Shown piece after piece: positions 54,032-62,820 of a stretch of DNA of 64,000 nt. The position numbers were made by a program, and so were the translations under genes. Source of the stretch: Bacteroidota bacterium (GTDB lineage: Bacteria > Bacteroidota > Bacteroidia > AKYH767-A > OLB10). How positions within the stretch are numbered: position 1 is the stretch's first letter; each line of letters starts with the position of its first letter. The notes under the pieces were generated by a model, which saw only the letters and a list, made by a program, of their open reading frames with translations, ran no database searches and was not told the DNA's origin. The DNA is taken from NCBI GenBank assembly GCA_019136655.1, contig JAGVTU010000013.1, forward strand, positions 62,001-126,000, in the 5' to 3' direction.

Positions 54032-56647
54032 TTACATACCCATGTCAGGCATTGAATCGGTATTCATTTGAAGATTCTTTCTTTTGAAGAGCGAGGTATC
54101 AAACTTTCCGAAGCGGTAACTGAATGAAAGTCTGAAAACCTGTGCATCGCGTTTGCGCCAGCTATCCTGCACATAGAAAGTTGATTCAGAGTGCACATCA
54201 TTTATTCTTGTTTTGAAAATATCGGAAACATTGAGTGTAAGCGAAGCTGCTTTGTCTTTTAAGAACTCGTACTTAATTCCTGCATCAACTCCGTAATTAG
54301 GTCTTATGTAACCCTGAGCAGTATTCTGGTTACCCCCCATTGGCCCACCGTGCCATCTGTTATTATTAGTCAACTGCAATGCCATTTTTGACTGATAACT
54401 GCCGGATACATTCAGAGAGAAGTTCTTCGGCAATTTGAAATTCATGTTCATCTTGGCAAACCAGCTAAACTGTTTGTTGGTTAAATTACTTTCAATATTT
54501 TTTCCGTCAATGACGGACTGATATGCATTAAAATTTGTAGTAATATCAAGCCATCCTTTGATATTGTTCTGTGCAGTAAGCTCAAAGCCATAAGCATAAC
54601 TTGCATATGCGTTTCTGAATGTACTCACCAATACACTTTTGTTGAGAATTGTATCGAATCCATACTCAAGATATCGCGTTATTACATTATCTGTGCGTTT
54701 ATAATAAACAGAGCCCAAAAGAGTGTTTTTTCGGCTGAAGGTATGCATCATTGATAGTTCGATGGAATGTGTAAATTCAGGCTTTAACCCGGGATTGCCT
54801 TTGCTGATATTGAGTGAATCAGAATAATCGGTATAAGGTATAATCTGGAAAAAATTAGGTCGGTTGATTTTTCGGCTATAGTTTAACTGCAAATCATTTT
54901 TATCATCAAGTTTATAAGATGCCGATGCACTTGGAAATAAACTCACAGGATAATTGTTTTTGAACTTTTGCCCTGTTTGTGTGAGTTCACCCTCATAGAA
55001 AGAACTCTCTGCCCTCAATCCTGCCTGATAACTAAACTTTTTTATTTGACTTGAATAGATTGCATAAGCTGCATAAACCTGATCAATATACTGGTAGTTC
55101 GCAGTAAGATTCGGAACCAATATATATTGCTGACTAATATTGTCAAAAACAAAATTCTGATTTACGCTGTTGTAGTCTTGCATTGATCCACGCACGCCTG
55201 TTTCTATTTTTCTTTTTGAGCCAAGAGGTAAAATAATATCTGTCTGAGCTGTAACCACAGAGTTGTCTCCTTCGATGCGTTGGTTCTGCAATACAGGCAA
55301 CCCATTTGCTGACATATCACCTAAATAGTTTTGTGTATTGTAAATTCCTGACATGTCGCTGGTCATAGAATTGAAGTTTACATCGGCTGTCCACTCCTTT
55401 CCATCCTGAGGAAACAAATGTTTGAAAGCAACTGATGCTCCTCTGTTTTTAAAATCACGTTTGCTGCTCGAGTTACGAACAGAAATTCCCGAAGATACAT
55501 CGTTGTCAAAAATTGTATCAGTTTGCGTACGTAAATAATCTTTAGGTTTGAATTGTCCATTCATATACATCCCCGAAACAGTGAGCGTGTTTCTGTTGTC
55601 AAGAAAAATATCAGCACCCGAACGCAGGAAACCAAAAAATCCATTGGTGGAATTATCACTGTTCTGAGTAATTCTTAATGGTGAAAACCCTTCATTCATT
55701 GTCTGGCGCTCAGTAAGTCCTGTACCATTTGATTTACGCTGATTGAGATTTCCGCTAACAAACACATTTACTTTGCCTTCTCTTACATTGAAATCTCCTC
55801 CGAGGTTTGCTCTGCCACGTGAATCTACTCCGGCACGCACCATTCCATTGTAACCAATACGCCTGTTTTTCTTCAGCACAATGTTCAGGATGCCTGCCAT
55901 ACCACCACTTGCATCGTATTTTGCTGAAGGGTTGGTAATAATTTCAATATCCTGAATGGCATCTGCAGGTATCTGATCAACGGTGAGTGTGGTGGGTCTG
56001 CCATCCACAAAAATCTGAGGTGCTGCATTACGCAATGTAACATTGCCATCAATATCTACATTCACAGAAGGAACATTCTTGAGCACATCTTCGGCAGTTC
56101 CACCGGTTACAGTAGGATTCTTATCCACGTTATACACTTTCTTGTCCGGTCTCAATTCCAAAACCGGCAGTGAGCCATCAATCTGCACTTCCTGCAACGA
56201 CACAGCATTGGGTTCAAGTTTGATGTTTCCTAAATCCCTGTCTATGGCATTGAGTGCCTGCTGCCAGTTGCCCATCTGATTTTGGCCATTACCCTGTGGC
56301 ATTTTTATATCAAACTTTACTTTCTGCTCGTAAAGTTTATATCCCATTGCAGAAGCTTTAAACGTGAGTTCACCAAAAACAGGTAACTGATCCAAACTGA
56401 AATCGCCATTTGCCTGTGTCAGCTGACCATTGAGAATATTTTCTTTCATAATGCCTGTGCTGTCTTTTTTAAAATTTGAAATCTGTACAGCTGCAAACTC
56501 CACAGGCTTGTTGGTTTTGGAGTCAAGCACCTTGCCATAAACGCGTCCTGCTGTCATCCCCTTCTGCATCATTTGTTGCATCTGAGAAAATGCATTGTTG
56601 CTAAAACTTAAAAATGCAATTGCAAAAAATAAAAGTATTTGTTTCAT
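54032..56647 (-). CDS. Outer-membrane receptor (CarboxypepD-reg plus beta-barrel family)
   Basis: An 871-residue protein with a signal peptide (about 1-21, FFAIAFLSFSNNAFS). It then has a CarboxypepD-reg domain (AGRVYGKVLDSKTNKPVEFA), a plug-like domain (LRNAAPQIFVDGRPTTLTVD, ITNPSAKYDASGGMAGILNI), and a long barrel ending FSYRFGKFDTSLFKRKNL, with a Met/Gln-rich start to the mature part (QMQQMMQKGM). The layout is that of the outer membrane beta-barrel family related to TonB-dependent receptors. The substrate is unknown. It lies upstream of the glycosyltransferase pair, with a gap of 59 bp, and downstream of the sugar transferase. Confidence 0.88.
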   Translation of the reverse strand: MKQILLFFAIAFLSFSNNAFSQMQQMMQKGMTAGRVYGKVLDSKTNKPVEFAAVQISNFKKDSTGIMKENILNGQLTQANGDFSLDQLPVFGELTFKASAMGYKLYEQKVKFDIKMPQGNGQNQMGNWQQALNAIDRDLGNIKLEPNAVSLQEVQIDGSLPVLELRPDKKVYNVDKNPTVTGGTAEDVLKNVPSVNVDIDGNVTLRNAAPQIFVDGRPTTLTVDQIPADAIQDIEIITNPSAKYDASGGMAGILNIVLKKNRRIGYNGMVRAGVDSRGRANLGGDFNVREGKVNVFVSGNLNQRKSNGTGLTERQTMNEGFSPLRITQNSDNSTNGFFGFLRSGADIFLDNRNTLTVSGMYMNGQFKPKDYLRTQTDTIFDNDVSSGISVRNSSSKRDFKNRGASVAFKHLFPQDGKEWTADVNFNSMTSDMSGIYNTQNYLGDMSANGLPVLQNQRIEGDNSVVTAQTDIILPLGSKRKIETGVRGSMQDYNSVNQNFVFDNISQQYILVPNLTANYQYIDQVYAAYAIYSSQIKKFSYQAGLRAESSFYEGELTQTGQKFKNNYPVSLFPSASASYKLDDKNDLQLNYSRKINRPNFFQIIPYTDYSDSLNISKGNPGLKPEFTHSIELSMMHTFSRKNTLLGSVYYKRTDNVITRYLEYGFDTILNKSVLVSTFRNAYASYAYGFELTAQNNIKGWLDITTNFNAYQSVIDGKNIESNLTNKQFSWFAKMNMNFKLPKNFSLNVSGSYQSKMALQLTNNNRWHGGPMGGNQNTAQGYIRPNYGVDAGIKYEFLKDKAASLTLNVSDIFKTRINDVHSESTFYVQDSWRKRDAQVFRLSFSYRFGKFDTSLFKRKNLQMNTDSMPDMGM

Positions 56648-56764
56648 GAAAAAAAATTATGGTATAAAGAACGTAAACTATTAATTCTGTAAAAAAGTTT
56701 TACTGAGTAAATTTCAACAGAATTATTCATTTAAGAATAATTTAACAACGTCTTCCCTAATTTT

Positions 56765-57358
56765 TCATCCAAAGAATACCCTGCTGAAAGTTTGCCAGAG
56801 AATTTTTATGTCTGTAGCCAATCCTGCATTGCAGATGTACTCCTGGTTCAACTGAAGCTTATGCGGCATGATTTCGGAGACATAAACCTGCTCAGGGTTT
56901 TCGGCATGCGCCAGCAACTCATTTTCTTTTCTGTAATAGATGCTTGCATAGTCGGTGATTCCAGGTTTCACACTCAATACTTTTTTCTGTTCTTCAGTGT
57001 ATAAATCCACATACTTGCGCACTTCCGGTCTTGGGCCAACCAAACTCATATCTCCTTTCAGCACATTAAACAATTGCGGAAGCTCGTCCAGTTTAAATTT
57101 TCTAAGGTAATAACCTACTCGTGTCACCCTCGGGTCGCGACCACCAACCGTAAGCAATCCTTTCTTGTCGGCATTGGGGTACATGGTTCGGAATTTAAAT
57201 ATTTCAAAATCTCTTCCATGTAAGCCTACGCGCTTCTGACGATAAATAATATTTCCGCGACTGTCTAATTTGATCCAAATGGCAAGTATGAGCAGAATGG
57301 GTGATAAAAGAATTATCAGCAACAAAGAAATCAGCAGATCGAAAACTCTTTTTACCAT
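56765..57358 (-). CDS. Sugar transferase (undecaprenyl-phosphate sugar phosphotransferase, PglC-like)
   Basis: A 197-residue protein of the bacterial sugar transferase family. One membrane helix at the N-terminus (RVFDLLISLLLIILLSPILL) is followed by the family core: IYRQKRVGLHGRDFEIFKFR, LRKFKLDELPQLFNVLKGDM with the catalytic Asp/Glu, and SLVGPRPEVRKYVDLY. It lacks the extra transmembrane helices of WbaP-type enzymes and so is the short, monotopic type. It transfers a sugar phosphate from UDP-sugar to undecaprenyl phosphate, the first step of many surface glycans. It starts 3 bp after the stop of bshC, so the two share a transcript. Confidence 0.95.
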   Translation of the reverse strand: MVKRVFDLLISLLLIILLSPILLILAIWIKLDSRGNIIYRQKRVGLHGRDFEIFKFRTMYPNADKKGLLTVGGRDPRVTRVGYYLRKFKLDELPQLFNVLKGDMSLVGPRPEVRKYVDLYTEEQKKVLSVKPGITDYASIYYRKENELLAHAENPEQVYVSEIMPHKLQLNQEYICNAGLATDIKILWQTFSRVFFG

Positions 57359-57361
57359 AGA

Positions 57362-58975
57362 TTATTTTCTGTCGTCTGCCAATACCTGAAAATTTTGCGG
57401 AAACATTTCCATCACTTTCAGCAAATCATTCAAAAATCCCATCCCGTATTCAGCGATAAAAGGAAATACATTCTCCGTTCTCTCCTGCAAATTTCCTCCC
57501 GGGAAAAGAGAATCTTTCATGTTTTGTATTGTCTTCACTTCAGTCTCATTCTTTTTCTTTAATGCACGCAACATTCTTTTTTCTGTTGCATTCAACCGCT
57601 TTTTTAGTCGCACAAGTTCTGCATCTGCATGCTTTGCAAGAGTAACATCAATGGCTGTGGCTTTTTCTTTAATTTGCTTATATGCTTGTTCCAACTGTCG
57701 GCTTGCATCTTCAAGGCTGAGTTTTTCGGAATATTTTTCTCTGAAATATTTGTTTGCAATAACATTTGCATCTTCAAATACATCCTTCCAGTTTATTTTT
57801 AATGAAGCAAGTGTTTTGCTATTGATGCTGTCAGCCACCATCATGCAGTTACGCAATGCAATCAACGGGAAGAAGACTTTATTATGCTCAAATATTTTCT
57901 TCAGTTGCAGCCAGTAATGTACTTCGGCAGGGCCACCTGTGTAACACAGGTTCGGGAGAACAGCTTCCTGATACATGGGGCGCAAAATCACATTAGGACT
58001 GAACCTCTCCGGAGATTTCTCAAGTTCACTAAATATTTCTTCTGTTGAAAACCTGATATCTGTGTTTACTACTTCGTAACTGCCATCACCGTTCTTTACA
58101 ATTCTTTCTCTGCTATTGGGCTGCAGATAGAATAAATTTATCTCGCGTGCATGCACCTGCAATCCATATTTCTTCTCGAACGTTTCAAGATTTTTAAACT
58201 CCTTAAACGCTGTATGTTTCTGCAAGTCATCTTTAAAAACAGGTATTGCCTGACGCTTTAGATCAGATTCGTCAGCATCTAAAACTACTATTCCATATTC
58301 TGAAAACAACTCGTGTACCATGCTTCTGGTAGCATTTGCCAGGGATTTGTTTTTCAAATAGGCAGTTTCTAAAATACTTCTAATATACTCTTCATTTTTA
58401 CTTGCAGAGAATTTTTTCAAAATCAGGTCAAGAGTTTCACTAAATCCCTGAGTGGTCATTCTTCCTGTAGCTCCCTGCTGATTGGTTTGCCAGGTAATTT
58501 TCTCTCCTCCTACATTCACTGACTTTATTTCTTCCAAATCATGGTCTTCAGTAGCCATCCAGTAAACCGGCACAAAATGATATTCAGGAAACATCTTTTT
58601 CAACTCCTCTGCTTGCCTGACTACAGTGAGAATTTTAAAAACAAAATACAAAGGCCCTGTGAAAATATTCAACTGATGACCGGTAGTGACAGTAAACGTT
58701 TCAGACTTGGCCAATAACTGTATGTTCTGAAAAACAAGAGAAGATTTCCAATTGTTGCTGAATACGGTTGCTTCGTATTGCTTTAAAAGTGTGCTAACTA
58801 AAACTTCCCTGTTTACAGAGAAATTCTTCCTGCTTTCAATAACCTTTGCCAAACTTTTTTTATCAGGAGGAAAGGCAAAATAATCAGACAATGCAGGATT
58901 TGCTGAAATATAATCGGTAATAAGGTTGGAAAAACCTGCTTCTTTAAAAGTTACCTGATGACTGGTAAAAGACAT
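57362..58975 (-). CDS. bshC: Bacillithiol biosynthesis cysteine-adding enzyme BshC
   Basis: A 537-residue protein recognised by TVTTGHQLNIFTGPLYFVFK, FVPVYWMATEDHDLEEIKSV and the Gly-Gly segment CYTGGPAEVHYWLQL in the BshC core; a long coiled coil follows (about 420-500, LEDASRQLEQAYKQIKEKAT and KKRLNATEKRMLRALKKKNE). BshC adds cysteine to GlcN-malate in the last step of bacillithiol synthesis, a low-molecular-weight thiol of many Bacteroidota and Firmicutes. The other genes of the pathway are not in the window. The start at 58975 lies 17 bp after the -7-like TTACTTTG (58993-59000, minus strand). Confidence 0.97.
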   Translation of the reverse strand: MSFTSHQVTFKEAGFSNLITDYISANPALSDYFAFPPDKKSLAKVIESRKNFSVNREVLVSTLLKQYEATVFSNNWKSSLVFQNIQLLAKSETFTVTTGHQLNIFTGPLYFVFKILTVVRQAEELKKMFPEYHFVPVYWMATEDHDLEEIKSVNVGGEKITWQTNQQGATGRMTTQGFSETLDLILKKFSASKNEEYIRSILETAYLKNKSLANATRSMVHELFSEYGIVVLDADESDLKRQAIPVFKDDLQKHTAFKEFKNLETFEKKYGLQVHAREINLFYLQPNSRERIVKNGDGSYEVVNTDIRFSTEEIFSELEKSPERFSPNVILRPMYQEAVLPNLCYTGGPAEVHYWLQLKKIFEHNKVFFPLIALRNCMMVADSINSKTLASLKINWKDVFEDANVIANKYFREKYSEKLSLEDASRQLEQAYKQIKEKATAIDVTLAKHADAELVRLKKRLNATEKRMLRALKKKNETEVKTIQNMKDSLFPGGNLQERTENVFPFIAEYGMGFLNDLLKVMEMFPQNFQVLADDRK

Positions 58976-59197
58976 ACTCTAATAATTGCATGCAAAGTAA
59001 CCTAAAATTAAGCAACCAAAAAACTTATGTTGCGGTTCACTCTAATGCAGGCTTAATTTATTAACCGAAACAGGCATAAAAATCTATCCGCAACACTCAT
59101 CAAATATCTAAAAAGCGTTAGAAACAAAATACTAAGGATTATAGTATAAGTTTAAAGTTTTCACCAATCTGCATTTTAAATCTTTTGAAAAATAAAA

Positions 59198-59228
59198 TTG
59201 AATAATAAAGTTTCAACACACAACTTTG
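59198..59228 (+). promoter_or_regulatory. Promoter of pyruvate carboxylase
   Basis: TTG (59198-59200), a 20-base spacer and CAACTTTG (59221-59228) match the two-part Bacteroidota consensus, with one mismatch in the -7 element. The distance from the -7 element to the ATG at 59254 is 25 bp. Confidence 0.5.
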
Positions 59229-59253
59229 TACTTTCTACAAAATATTCCGCTAT

Positions 59254-62200
59254 ATGAACAAAATCAAGAAATTATTAGTAGCTAACCGAGGTGAAATTGC
59301 CATACGCTGCTTGCGTGCTGCCTCCGAACTTGAAATTAAAACTGTAGCCGTTTATACTTACGAAGACCGTTATTCATTGCATCGTTATAAAGCTGATGAA
59401 GCTTATCAGATAGGACATGACAGCGACCCGCTGAAACCATACCTGGATATTGAAGAAATTATCCGCATTGCGAAAAAATATGAAGTAGATGCCATACATC
59501 CAGGCTATGGTTTTCTGAGTGAGAATGTCAGTTTCAACAAGCGCTGCCGCGAAGAAGGAATTATTTTTATAGGCCCTTCGCCAGAGGCAATGAATATGCT
59601 TGGCGATAAAGTGGCTGCCAAGAAAGTTGCACAGGCATGTAAGGTGCCAATGATTGAAGACAGTAAGGTTGCGCTTACTGATGCGTCTATTGCAATTAAA
59701 GAAGCCAAAAGAATTGGATTGCCTGTAATATTGAAAGCAGCTGCAGGTGGAGGTGGCAGAGGCATGCGCGTGATTCGCAAGGAGGAAGAAATGGAAAAAT
59801 CTTTTAACGAAGCACGAAGCGAAGCTGCAAATGCATTTGGTGACAACACTATATTTATCGAAAAGTTTGTTGATAACCCCAAGCATATTGAAGTGCAGAT
59901 ACTCGGTGATGAACATGGAAACATTGTTCATCTGTTTGAAAGAGACTGTTCGCTGCAACGCAGATTTCAGAAAGTGATTGAAATAGCTCCTGCCCCATCA
60001 CTAAAACAAAAAACCAAAGATGCTTTGTATGATTATGCACTTCGTATTGCTAAACATGTAAACTACAGTTGCGCAGGAACAGTTGAATTTCTGGTTGACG
60101 AGAATGAAAATATTTATTTTATTGAAGTTAATCCGCGCATACAGGTAGAACATACCGTAACCGAAGAAATTACAGGTATTGATATTGTGCGTGCACAGAT
60201 TTTAATTGCAGGAGGCATGGCACTTTCTGATGCTGCCATTGATATACCTCAGCAGAATAAAATTACATGCAATGGTTTTGCCATACAGTGTCGTATTACT
60301 ACAGAAGACCCGCAAAATGATTTCAAACCTGACTATGGAACCATCATTGCTTATCGCAATGCAGGAGGTTATGGCATACGGTTAGACGAAGGCAGCTCTT
60401 ATCAGGGAGTGAAAGTGTCACCGTTTTTTGATTCCATGCTGGTAAAAATTACAGCATCGGGAAGAACATTGCAGGGAGCAAGTGCGCGATTGCTGCGTGC
60501 ATTGCGTGAGTTTCGTATCCGAGGAGTTAAAACGAATATCCGTTTTTTAGAGAATGTGTTAAAGCATCCTGTTTTTAAAGAAGGAAAAATAACTGTACCT
60601 TTTATTCAGAAACATCCGGAGCTATTTAATTTTAAGACCACACAGGACAGCGGAACCAAGGTATTGCGTTATCTTGCAGATGTGATGGTAAACGGAAATC
60701 CTGACTTAAACGGACTGCAAAATATACGCAGCTTTTCAGCACCACGCATACCTCAGTACGACTACAGCAAACCTTTTGCTGATGGCACCAAACAAAAACT
60801 TACAGAGTTGGGGCCTGATAAATTTTCGAAATGGCTGAAGGATGAAAAAATAATTCATTACACCGACTGCACCTTCAGAGATGCACATCAGAGTTTGCTT
60901 GCCACACGAGTTCGCACCATTGACATGATGAATGTTGCACGTGCATTTGCGCAAAATCATCCGCAACTTTTCTCAATGGAAGTTTGGGGTGGTGCAACCT
61001 TCGATGTGTCGTTGCGCTTTTTGCACGAAGATCCGTGGAGAAGACTTCAGTTATTCAGAAAAGCTATCCCCAATATTCTTTTGCAGATGCTCATTCGCGG
61101 CAGCAATGCCATTGGTTATTCTGCTTATCCGGATAATCTGGTAGAAAAATTTATTGAGAAAAGCTGGGAAAACGGAATTGATGTTTTCAGGATTTTTGAT
61201 TCGCTCAACTGGACCAAGAGCATGAAAGTTTCTATCAATGCAGTAAGAAATTTAACAGGCGGTCTGGCCGAAGTTTGTATTTGCTACACCGGTGACATTT
61301 TGAATCCTGAAAGAAAAAAATATTCATTGCAGTATTATGTTGATTTGGCAAAAGAACTTGAAGACAGTGGTGCACACATTCTCGGAATAAAAGATATGGC
61401 AGGATTGCTGAAACCGTATGCTGCAGAAAAGCTCATTACTGAGTTAAAGAAAAATATTTCCATTCCTATCCATTTGCATACGCATGATACCAGTGCAGTG
61501 CAATGTGCTACCTACATGAAAGCTATTGAAGCCGGAGTGAACGTAGTAGATGTTGCTTTAGGTTCGCTGAGTGGATTAACCTCTCAGCCAAACTTCAACT
61601 CACTGGTGGAAGTTATGCGAGGCACCAAACGTGAGAATAAATTCAACATTGAATCACTCAACGAATTTTCAAATTACTGGGAAGTGGTGCGCGAATGGTA
61701 TTATCCTTTTGAATCAGGATTGCAGGCAGGAACTGCTGAAGTATATAAACATGAAATACCGGGAGGTCAGTATTCCAATCTGAAACCACAGGCCAATTCG
61801 TTAGGACTTGGAAACAAGATGGAAGAGATTAAAAAAGCGTATGAAGATGTAAATATTTTATTTGGTGATATTGTTAAAGTAACTCCTTCGAGTAAGGTTG
61901 TAGGTGATATGGCATTGTACATGGTGACCAACAACCTGAGCAATGAAGATATTTTAAATAAAGGTGAAACATTGTCATTCCCGGACTCTGTGAAAAGCAT
62001 GTTCAGAGGAGATTTAGGTCAACCTCCGGGAGGTTTCCCTGAAAAATTACAGAAAATAGTACTGAAAGATGAAAAGCCTTATACCGATTTACCGAATGCA
62101 CATCTTCAGCCCATCAATTTTGATACAGAGTTTGAAGCTTTCAAAAATAAATTTGATGACCGACTTACTTTCCTCGATTTTCTCTCTTATAAATTTTATC

Positions 62201-62688
62201 CAAAGGTATTTGAAGACTACTACGACAAGGTTCAGCAATATGGTGATTTGATGCCCTTACCTACCATTCCGTTTTTTTACGGGATGAAAAACAATGAAGA
62301 GATTATTGTTGATATTGGCAAAGGAAAAACCATTCTCATCCGACTGCTTTATGTAGGTGATGCTGATGAAAACGGAGTTCGCACCGTTTATTTCAGACTG
62401 AATGGACAGACTCGCACTGTGGATGTGCAGGATAAATCACAGAAATCAAAAAAGCAGCAGCATATTAAAACTTCTGCCGATAATCACATTGGAGCTCCAT
62501 TGCAGGGAATGCTTTCTAAAATTTTTGTTAAAGAAGGCGACAAAGTAAAGCGCAATACACCGCTGTTTGTAATTGAAGCAATGAAGATGGAAACTACCAT
62601 CACTGCACCTGATGATTTAACGGTTAAAAAAATTCACCTGAGCGAAAAAACTATGGTGGAGAGTGATGACCTGGTGATAGAATTTTGA
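59254..62688 (+). CDS. pyc: Pyruvate carboxylase, single-chain
   Basis: A 1144-residue enzyme that carboxylates pyruvate to oxaloacetate. The biotin carboxylase domain (1-450) opens with LLVANRGEIAIRCLRAASEL and contains AAAGGGGRGMRVIRKE and the HPGYGFLSEN segment. The carboxyltransferase domain (from about 540) has THE metal-binding Asp in YTDCTFRDAHQSLLATRVRT and His in IHLHTHDTSAVQ. The biotinyl domain at the C-terminus carries Lys1111 in AMKMETTI. The length and order are those of the alpha4 single-polypeptide type. It supplies oxaloacetate for the TCA cycle and gluconeogenesis. It is monocistronic and convergent with rimO. Confidence 0.98.
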   Translation: MNKIKKLLVANRGEIAIRCLRAASELEIKTVAVYTYEDRYSLHRYKADEAYQIGHDSDPLKPYLDIEEIIRIAKKYEVDAIHPGYGFLSENVSFNKRCREEGIIFIGPSPEAMNMLGDKVAAKKVAQACKVPMIEDSKVALTDASIAIKEAKRIGLPVILKAAAGGGGRGMRVIRKEEEMEKSFNEARSEAANAFGDNTIFIEKFVDNPKHIEVQILGDEHGNIVHLFERDCSLQRRFQKVIEIAPAPSLKQKTKDALYDYALRIAKHVNYSCAGTVEFLVDENENIYFIEVNPRIQVEHTVTEEITGIDIVRAQILIAGGMALSDAAIDIPQQNKITCNGFAIQCRITTEDPQNDFKPDYGTIIAYRNAGGYGIRLDEGSSYQGVKVSPFFDSMLVKITASGRTLQGASARLLRALREFRIRGVKTNIRFLENVLKHPVFKEGKITVPFIQKHPELFNFKTTQDSGTKVLRYLADVMVNGNPDLNGLQNIRSFSAPRIPQYDYSKPFADGTKQKLTELGPDKFSKWLKDEKIIHYTDCTFRDAHQSLLATRVRTIDMMNVARAFAQNHPQLFSMEVWGGATFDVSLRFLHEDPWRRLQLFRKAIPNILLQMLIRGSNAIGYSAYPDNLVEKFIEKSWENGIDVFRIFDSLNWTKSMKVSINAVRNLTGGLAEVCICYTGDILNPERKKYSLQYYVDLAKELEDSGAHILGIKDMAGLLKPYAAEKLITELKKNISIPIHLHTHDTSAVQCATYMKAIEAGVNVVDVALGSLSGLTSQPNFNSLVEVMRGTKRENKFNIESLNEFSNYWEVVREWYYPFESGLQAGTAEVYKHEIPGGQYSNLKPQANSLGLGNKMEEIKKAYEDVNILFGDIVKVTPSSKVVGDMALYMVTNNLSNEDILNKGETLSFPDSVKSMFRGDLGQPPGGFPEKLQKIVLKDEKPYTDLPNAHLQPINFDTEFEAFKNKFDDRLTFLDFLSYKFYPKVFEDYYDKVQQYGDLMPLPTIPFFYGMKNNEEIIVDIGKGKTILIRLLYVGDADENGVRTVYFRLNGQTRTVDVQDKSQKSKKQQHIKTSADNHIGAPLQGMLSKIFVKEGDKVKRNTPLFVIEAMKMETTITAPDDLTVKKIHLSEKTMVESDDLVIEF

Positions 62689-62820
62689 TTTATACTTGGC
62701 TGCTACATTTGTCCTCAGTGAATAACTACCCATTCACAGACTAAATGAACAATCAAAATTCTTCCGGGTAAAAAAAATTGAAATTGAATTACTACTTAAT
62801 GATTGTAAATATCTGAAGTG

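Noticed and set aside
59374..59958. Long antisense frames inside pyc and inside several ribosomal genes
   Set aside because: They are shadows of strongly coding frames with low-complexity, Cys- and Phe-rich translations and no start-site or family support.
62704..62711. TACATTTG, an exact -7 match, in the gap after pyc
   Set aside because: It points on the plus strand into the end of rimO, with no gene downstream and no -33 element at proper spacing. It may be a chance match or an antisense start.
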